A stretch of 11,621 nt of DNA from Actinobacteria bacterium UBA3012 (GTDB lineage Bacteria > Actinomycetota > Actinomycetes > Nanopelagicales > Nanopelagicaceae): the NCBI GenBank assembly GCA_002346305.1, contig DDZI01000104.1, positions 1 through 11,621 of the forward strand, in the 5' to 3' direction. Below are positions 7,776 through 11,621 of this stretch, piece after piece. Within the stretch, counting starts at the first letter, position 1; each line of letters opens with the position of its first letter. The notes beneath the pieces were generated by a model, which was given only the letters and a program-made list of their open reading frames with translations, searched no databases and was not told the DNA's origin. Made by a program: the position numbers and the translations under genes.

Positions 7776-8267
7776 TTAACGCTTGCTGTATTGCGAACGC
7801 TTACGAGCCTTCTTTAGACCGTACTTCTTGCTCTCAATAATACGAGCATCACGGGTAAGAAATCCGGCTTTTTTCAAAAGTGGACGATGTGCCTCTACGT
7901 CGATCTCATTTAATGCGCGAGATACACCAAGACGAAGTGCACCGGCTTGGCCAGAAACGCCGCCGCCATTAATAAGTGCAATTACATCGTAATTTCCTTC
8001 AACACCAACTGTGCGGAATGGTTCTGAAACTGCTTGTTGGTGAACTTTGTTTGGAAAATATTGTTCAAGAGTGCGACCGTTAAGTGTCCACTTACCATTA
8101 CCTGGAATTAAGCGAACTCGCGCAATAGCTTCTTTACGTCGGCCTGTTCCTCCACCGGGAGCGGTGATCGCAGAGCGGTTGGTTGCAGGAGCAGGGGAAG
8201 ATGATGTGTAACTTGTTGGAATCTCTTCAGAATCATCTTCTAAAAGATCAGCTGTGAAATCTGACAT
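7776..8267 (-). CDS. rpsI: 30S ribosomal protein S9 (uS9)
   Basis: S9 is a structural protein of the small-subunit head; its C-terminal tail reaches the P-site tRNA. The 163 residues comprise an acidic, Ser/Pro-rich extension (about 1-40) and the conserved core from GTGRRKEAIARVRL (about 40-53). The core includes the GGGVSGQAGALRLGVSRAL segment (about 101-119) and the classical terminus KKARKRSQYSKR. Long N-terminal extensions on S9 are usual in Actinobacteria. The ATG overlaps the TAA of rplM by one base (TAATG), giving the widespread L13-S9 pair equal, coupled translation. It ends with TAA. Confidence 0.98.
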   Translation of the reverse strand: MSDFTADLLEDDSEEIPTSYTSSSPAPATNRSAITAPGGGTGRRKEAIARVRLIPGNGKWTLNGRTLEQYFPNKVHQQAVSEPFRTVGVEGNYDVIALINGGGVSGQAGALRLGVSRALNEIDVEAHRPLLKKAGFLTRDARIIESKKYGLKKARKRSQYSKR

Positions 8268-8731
8268 TAATTCACCTTACTTTTTGAAATTTGTGAAACT
8301 TGTGTAATCACAAATGGTTTTGGATTCTGAGCACTATGTGGGTGTTCTGGACCTGCATAGACTTTCAACTTAGTTCCGATTGAACGGCCAAGAGAATTTT
8401 TTGGAAGCATTCCGCGAATTGCCTTTTCGACTGCACGTGTTGGGTGCAATGCCATCATGTCTGAATAAGTAGTTGCCGTTAATCCACCTGGATAACCAGA
8501 GTGACGGAATTCCATTTTGCTTGCGCCTTTGGTTCCGGTAAGTGCTACTGCCTCTGCATTGATGACAATTACAAAATCACCCATGTCCATGTGAGGTGCA
8601 AAAGTTGCTTTATGCTTTCCGCGCAAAAGTGTTGCGGCATGTGTTGCAAGGCGTCCGAGAACAACATCTTTGGCATCGATGATGTGCCACTCGGGAGTTG
8701 CATCCCCAGCCTTTGGGCTATATGTACGCAC
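8267..8731 (-). CDS. rplM: 50S ribosomal protein L13 (uL13)
   Basis: L13 is an early-assembling 23S rRNA-binding protein and, in E. coli, a repressor of its own rplM-rpsI mRNA. The core includes WHIIDAKDVVLGRLATHAA, LLRGKHK, FRHSGYPGG and the MLPKNSLGR segment. I place the start at GTG 8731-8729, giving 154 residues beginning MRTYSPKAGD, the usual actinobacterial N-terminus. AGAGG (8742-8738) then sits six bases upstream. An in-frame TTG at 8737 would add two residues but would leave no space after that ribosome site. The gene follows a promoter and leader hairpin and overlaps rpsI by one base. Confidence 0.95.
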   Translation of the reverse strand: MRTYSPKAGDATPEWHIIDAKDVVLGRLATHAATLLRGKHKATFAPHMDMGDFVIVINAEAVALTGTKGASKMEFRHSGYPGGLTATTYSDMMALHPTRAVEKAIRGMLPKNSLGRSIGTKLKVYAGPEHPHSAQNPKPFVITQVSQISKSKVN

Positions 8732-8737
8732 GCGCAA

Positions 8738-8742
8738 CCTCT
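8738..8742 (-). promoter_or_regulatory. Ribosome binding site that decides the rplM start
   Basis: The minus strand has AGAGG, then six bases (TTGCGC), then GTG at 8731. Starting at the TTG inside that spacer would leave zero spacing, so the GTG start is preferred. Confidence 0.7.
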
Positions 8743-8790
8743 ATCTTCGTTGAAATGGAAAGCTTCTTATTTAAGGAAACTATCTGGCCA

Positions 8791-8805
8791 GACCTCAATG
8801 AGGTC
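8791..8805 (-). promoter_or_regulatory. Stem-loop in the predicted rplM 5' leader
   Basis: The minus strand reads GACCTC ATT GAGGTC, a perfect six-base-pair stem with a three-base loop. It can be extended past a T:T mismatch by CC/GG pairs. It begins only a few bases after the expected transcription start of the promoter at 8815-8844 and about 60 bases before the rplM start. No U-rich tract follows, so a simple intrinsic terminator is less likely than a leader structure, such as an L13 autoregulation site or a 5'-end stabiliser. Confidence 0.5.
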
Positions 8806-8814
8806 AGGGGGTAG

Positions 8815-8844
8815 AGGGTACCTTTTGAGCGTGGCCTGGGTCAA
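8815..8844 (-). promoter_or_regulatory. Predicted sigma-70-type promoter for rplM-rpsI and downstream genes
   Basis: On the minus strand TTGACC (8844-8839, -35) and TACCCT (8820-8815, -10) are separated by 18 bases. The -35 matches five of six consensus bases, and the -10 has the TAnnnT pattern typical of actinobacterial housekeeping promoters. It lies between the truA stop and rplM and would start transcription near 8808. A weaker alternative, TTGAGG/TTAAAT (8798-8769, spacing 18), lies closer to the gene. Confidence 0.55.
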
Positions 8845-8863
8845 AATGGGGTATTCCGATCCG

Positions 8864-9724
8864 CTATTCACTCGGAAGCGAGCGGACCCCGGTCCTCGTC
8901 AGCACCTGAGCCCGTTCTAACAGCCCCGCCCCAATCGGATAATCCACTCCAATCAAGGTCAGCCCTCGAGCCGGGGCGGATAGGGAGCGCCCCACCCGAT
9001 CTCCCCCACTTAATAACTCCGCCAACCAACCAATTTCAGCATGGCCAGCGCCGACAATACTTGTGGCCCCGACAAGTGAGCGAACCATTGCATGGCAAAA
9101 AGCATCTGCGCTAACGAGGGCTTGAGCAAAGCCATCGCTGTCTCTGCTCCACTCAAACTTTTCCAAAGTTCTAATTGATGTCGCACCTTCGCGCTTGCGG
9201 CAAAAGGCTGCAAAATCATGAGTTCCAATTAACGGCACAACGGCTGCATTCATTAAATCAATATTTAAATTTTGTTGCCAAGGTGCAACATCAGCACGTG
9301 CCAAGGGTGGAATAACTTTGAAACCGTCTGCAAATCGATAGCGATAATTACGCCGAAGTGCTGAATAGCGGGCATGAAATCCATGTGGTGCATCATCTAA
9401 TGAATTTAGTCGGACTTCATCAGGTAGTAAACGGTTGGCAATTTGCATAAGTGAAGTTAAATTCCAGCGATCTCTGTCAACTTGGGCGATATCAAAATGA
9501 AAAACTTGGCCAGTTGCGTGTACTCCCGCATCTGTTCGACCAGCGACCATGGTGTTAACAGGAATGGCCATCAGGCGACTTAGTAAATCTTCAACCACAC
9601 TTTGAACTGTGCGTCTATCTGGTTGTAAATTCCAACCTGAGAAATAAGAACCGTCATAAGAAAGTTCACACCTAATACGAGTAAACCCGCCCTCTGGAAG
9701 TAATTCAGGGGCGGGCGAACTCAT
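8864..9724 (-). CDS. truA: tRNA pseudouridine(38-40) synthase TruA
   Basis: TruA isomerises uridines 38-40 in the anticodon arm of many tRNAs to pseudouridine. The 286 residues include LSYDGSYFSGWNLQP (21-35), RTVQSVVEDLL (38-48), the catalytic AGRTDAGVHATGQV (61-74) with Asp65, and a SAPARGL motif near the C-terminus. The gene sits in its usual actinobacterial place after rplQ, 22 bases downstream. The ATG (9724-9722) has no clear Shine-Dalgarno, and the first 14 residues (MSSPAPELLPEGGF) precede the conserved core, so coupling with rplQ is likely. The 3' end is strikingly GC-rich (about 66% over 8881-9000 by my count) compared with its neighbours, though the reading frame stays intact. Confidence 0.96.
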   Translation of the reverse strand: MSSPAPELLPEGGFTRIRCELSYDGSYFSGWNLQPDRRTVQSVVEDLLSRLMAIPVNTMVAGRTDAGVHATGQVFHFDIAQVDRDRWNLTSLMQIANRLLPDEVRLNSLDDAPHGFHARYSALRRNYRYRFADGFKVIPPLARADVAPWQQNLNIDLMNAAVVPLIGTHDFAAFCRKREGATSIRTLEKFEWSRDSDGFAQALVSADAFCHAMVRSLVGATSIVGAGHAEIGWLAELLSGGDRVGRSLSAPARGLTLIGVDYPIGAGLLERAQVLTRTGVRSLPSE

Positions 9725-9746
9725 AATAATTTTGAACTGCTAAAAA

Positions 9747-10460
9747 TTACTTAGCACTCTTCTTTGCTGGTGCTTTTTTAGCTGCAGCTTTCTTAGCTGG
9801 AGCTTTTTCAGCAGCTTTCTTTGCTGGTGCTTTTTTAGCAGCCGCTTTCTTTGCTGGAGCTTTTTTAGCAGCAGCTTTCTTTGCTGGAGCTTTTTTGGCA
9901 GTTGCCTTCTTAGGGGCATCTCCTTCATCTTCAATCTCACTTACTGCAGCTGAAACTCGGCTAGCAATTCGCTCTGAAATCTTCTTCGCATTTGAATCAC
10001 GATCTGCAACACGAGCAGCTGATGCTTTTTTAGCATCTTCACGCTTTGAAGCAGCTTTAGCAATTGCATCTGCTTGTGAAACAACAGCGCGCTTTGCAGG
10101 GGTTCCTTCAGTAAGAATCTCAATTATCGCCATAGAAGAGTTATCGCCTTTGCGAACTCCAACTTTGGTGATGCGGGTGTATCCACCATCGCGTTGTGCA
10201 AAACGAGGGCCGATTTCAGTAAACAAGTGGTGTACAACGCTCTTGTCACTGATAATTGCCATCACTCGACGACGAGCTGGAAGATCGCCCTTCTTCGCAG
10301 CACTAATCAACTTCTCGGCAACTGGACGCAAGCGTTTCGCTTTTGTCACAGTGGTGCGAATTCGACCATGCTGAATTAATTGAGCTGCAAGAGTTCCTAG
10401 TAAGAGGCGCTCATGGGCTGGTCCACTACCGAGGCGTGGTCCCTTTGCTGGCTTTGGCAT
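9747..10460 (-). CDS. rplQ: 50S ribosomal protein L17 (bL17) with long Lys/Ala repeat tail
   Basis: L17 is a structural protein of the large subunit, near the peptide exit side. Residues 1-117 are a standard L17 core: the N-terminal MPKPAKGPRLGSGPAHERLLL, then TVTKAKRLRPVAEKLI, and FAQRDGGYTRI. The protein is about twice the usual 120 residues. After the core comes an Ala/Lys/Glu-rich linker (about 122-183) and then a histone-H1-like tail (184-237) made of AKKAPAKKAA units. C-terminal extensions on L17 are common in Actinobacteria; the function of this one is unknown, and nonspecific RNA or DNA binding is an inference from its charge. The start ATG lies 21 bases after the rpoA TAG, with GAGGAG about 12 bases upstream. 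Confidence 0.96.
   Translation of the reverse strand: MPKPAKGPRLGSGPAHERLLLGTLAAQLIQHGRIRTTVTKAKRLRPVAEKLISAAKKGDLPARRRVMAIISDKSVVHHLFTEIGPRFAQRDGGYTRITKVGVRKGDNSSMAIIEILTEGTPAKRAVVSQADAIAKAASKREDAKKASAARVADRDSNAKKISERIASRVSAAVSEIEDEGDAPKKATAKKAPAKKAAAKKAPAKKAAAKKAPAKKAAEKAPAKKAAAKKAPAKKSAK
9753..9899 (-). repeat. In-frame tandem repeat encoding AKKAPAKKAA units in the L17 tail
   Basis: Five tandem units of 30 bases (one of 27) encode residues 188-236 of L17: AKKAPAKKAA three times, a shortened EKAPAKKAA (9809-9783), then AKKAPAKKSA. All units stay in frame. The near-identical DNA is expected to be prone to slippage and copy-number change between strains. Confidence 0.85.
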
Positions 10461-10481
10461 TTTGGCTCAGATCTCCTCTAA

Positions 10482-11573
10482 CTACTCTTGTGTTTCTGAA
10501 TTTGGTGATTCCGAAATTGATGGGCTGATTGGATCAACCGCATGAATCGGAGTTACTGGTGGAACAACGTAAAACTCCTCGTCCTCATCATCTCCATTGT
10601 CGTGATATCCAGGAGATTGAGTTGGATCAAAACCAATTGGGCTGTCCTTAAGTTGAAGACCCATACCAACAAGTTTGAGTTTAACTTCGTCAATAGATTT
10701 TGAACCGAAGTTACGGATATCCAAAAGATCTGCTTCACTGCGAGAAACAAGTTCACCAACGCTGTGAATACCTTCGCGCTTTAAGCAGTTGTATGAGCGC
10801 ACTGTTAGATCTAGGTCTTCGATTGGAAGAGCAAGATCTGCAGCAAGTGCAGCATCAGTGATGGATGGTCCAATTTCAATGCCTTCTGCACCAAGATTTA
10901 ACTCGCGAGCCAAACCAAATAACTCAACAAGTGTCTTTCCAGCAGATGCCATTGCATCACGTGGTTCCATTGAGCGCTTGGTTTCTACATCAAGAACTAA
11001 ACGGTCAAAGTCGGTGCGCTGTTCAACACGTGTTGCTTCAACTTTGTAAGTGACTTTTAGAACTGGTGAATAAATTGAGTCAATTGGAATACGTCCGATC
11101 TCTTGACCGGCTTGCTTATTCTGAACTGCTGTTACGTAACCACGGCCACGCTCAACAGTTAGTTCAATTTCAACTTTTGCTTTTGCATTAAGAGTTGCAA
11201 TGTGAATTTCTGGGTTATGAACTTCAACTCCAGCTGGGACAACGATGTCAGCACCAGTTAATACACCTTCGCCACTTTTGCGAATGTACATAACAACAGG
11301 ATCATCACTATCTGATGAAAGTACTAAACCTTTAATGTTTAGAACGATCTCTGTTAAATCTTCCTTAACTCCCTCAAGAGTGGTGAACTCATGAAGTGCG
11401 CCTTCAACTCGTGCGCTTGTTACAGCAGCACCGGGAATTGATGAGAGCAAGGTACGACGTAAAGAGTTGCCCAGGGTGTAACCAAAACCTGGCTCTAATG
11501 GTTCGATGATGAAGCGAGAGCGGTATTCACTCACAACTTCTTCGGACAAGATGGGGCGTTGCGCGATAAGCAC
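10482..11573 (-). CDS. rpoA: DNA-directed RNA polymerase alpha subunit with acidic C-terminal tail
   Basis: RpoA dimerises to scaffold RNA polymerase assembly and contacts promoter UP elements and activators. The 363 residues comprise the N-terminal domain (about 1-230; MLIAQRPILSEE start, LEPGFGYTLGNSLRRTLLSS at 26-45), a linker, and the C-terminal domain (about 250-310; LTVRSYNCLKREGI at 256-269 and LLDIRNFGSKSIDEVKLKL at 283-301). A tail of about 50 residues (311-363) follows, rich in Asp, Glu and Pro with no Lys or Arg, including GDDEDEE (327-333). Total length exceeds the 310-345 typical of the family. The start is GTG (11573-11571), with GGAGG (11585-11581) seven bases upstream. It ends TAG, 21 bases before rplQ. 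rpsD is probably just outside the window upstream. Confidence 0.97.
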   Translation of the reverse strand: MLIAQRPILSEEVVSEYRSRFIIEPLEPGFGYTLGNSLRRTLLSSIPGAAVTSARVEGALHEFTTLEGVKEDLTEIVLNIKGLVLSSDSDDPVVMYIRKSGEGVLTGADIVVPAGVEVHNPEIHIATLNAKAKVEIELTVERGRGYVTAVQNKQAGQEIGRIPIDSIYSPVLKVTYKVEATRVEQRTDFDRLVLDVETKRSMEPRDAMASAGKTLVELFGLARELNLGAEGIEIGPSITDAALAADLALPIEDLDLTVRSYNCLKREGIHSVGELVSRSEADLLDIRNFGSKSIDEVKLKLVGMGLQLKDSPIGFDPTQSPGYHDNGDDEDEEFYVVPPVTPIHAVDPISPSISESPNSETQE

Positions 11574-11580
11574 TAGATAT

Positions 11581-11585
11581 CCTCC
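11581..11585 (-). promoter_or_regulatory. Ribosome binding site of rpoA supporting its GTG start
   Basis: The minus strand has GGAGG seven bases before GTG at 11573. The encoded MLIAQRP start is the common actinobacterial RpoA N-terminus, so both signals agree. Confidence 0.8.
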
Positions 11586-11593
11586 ATAACTCG

Positions 11594-11617
11594 TGGAGAT
11601 CCACTATTTGATCTCCA
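11594..11617 (-). promoter_or_regulatory. Stem-loop just upstream of rpoA
   Basis: On the minus strand TGGAGATC and GATCTCCA form a perfect eight-base-pair stem around an eight-base loop (AAATAGTG). It ends about eight bases before the rpoA Shine-Dalgarno. No U-tract follows. It could be an mRNA processing or stability element, or a control structure between the preceding gene (probably rpsD) and rpoA. Its role is unknown. Confidence 0.55.
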
Positions 11618-11621
11618 ACTT

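Noticed and set aside
8769..8798. Second promoter TTGAGG-N18-TTAAAT for rplM
   Set aside because: It matches consensus less well and lacks the TAnnnT pattern favoured in actinobacteria; its -35 overlaps the hairpin. Kept only as an alternative.
8791..8805. Intrinsic terminator for truA
   Set aside because: The stem-loop is neat but is followed on the minus strand by TGGCCAGATAG, with no U-rich run; it also lies just downstream of a promoter candidate, fitting a leader better.
8501..8920. 139-residue plus-strand open frame over rplM, its leader and the end of truA
   Set aside because: It is the shadow of rplM plus intergenic DNA, with a Cys-rich but unrecognisable translation and no convincing start signal.
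9740..9940. Second lysine/leucine-rich protein frame on the minus strand within rplQ
   Set aside because: It is a frame-shifted reading of the L17 tail repeat; the repeat keeps alternative frames open without implying a gene.
9895..10374. 159-residue plus-strand open frame antisense to rplQ
   Set aside because: It is explained by the biased Ala/Lys/Arg codons of L17, which rarely create stops in the opposite strand.
1..11621. A novel defence, mobile or biosynthetic system
   Set aside because: Every long minus-strand frame belongs to a known housekeeping or transporter family. There are no transposases, inverted-repeat ends, CRISPR-like spacing, tRNA genes or unassigned large proteins.

Overview
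The window is a compact, single-direction stretch of bacterial chromosome: every gene I can support is on the minus strand, so transcription runs from high to low coordinates. The order rpoA, rplQ, truA, rplM, rpsI, glmM, glmS, acpS, alr is the arrangement known from Actinobacteria. Further actinobacterial signs are the MRTYSPKAGD start of L13, the long N-terminal extension of S9, the lysine/alanine-rich tail on L17 and an RpoA starting MLIAQRP. Base composition is low for that phylum (about 27% G+C in a sampled 60 bases of livH and 38% in a sampled 60 bases of glmS) and spacing is extremely tight, with several 1-base stop/start overlaps. Together this suggests a streamlined, low-GC aquatic actinobacterium of the acI/Nanopelagicales kind. 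The lineage is inferred, not shown.

Layout in transcription order. (1) 11621-8864: a short hairpin in front of rpoA, then rpoA with an acidic C-terminal tail, rplQ with a histone-H1-like KKAPAKKAA repeat tail, and truA. (2) 8863-8732: the only sizeable intergenic region, about 130 bases, with a good sigma-70-type promoter and a stem-loop in the predicted 5' leader. (3) 8731-7776: rplM and rpsI, overlapping by one base. (4) 7744-2380: a cell-envelope and cofactor block of glmM, glmS, a six-helix PAP2-type membrane phosphatase, acpS and alr. (5) 2378-1: branched-chain amino-acid type ABC transporter genes livG, livF and livH; livH runs off the left edge just before its end.

The genes link growth functions. 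RpoA, L17, TruA, L13 and S9 serve transcription and translation. GlmS and GlmM make glucosamine-6-phosphate and then glucosamine-1-phosphate for peptidoglycan. The PAP2 protein is a candidate for recycling lipid pyrophosphate carriers. AcpS activates acyl carrier protein, and Alr supplies D-alanine. From rplM to livH no gap exceeds 31 bases, so an 8-9 kb transcript is plausible. The liv genes directly after alr are notable, because tsaE-tsaB-rimI-tsaD commonly follow alr in Actinobacteria.

I found no mobile element, CRISPR array, tRNA or rRNA, defence system or unmistakably new system. The most interesting points are local: a LivG with a degenerate ABC signature, a PAP2 protein with two altered catalytic motifs, the tails on L17 and RpoA, the rplM leader, and a GC-rich patch at the 3' end of truA.
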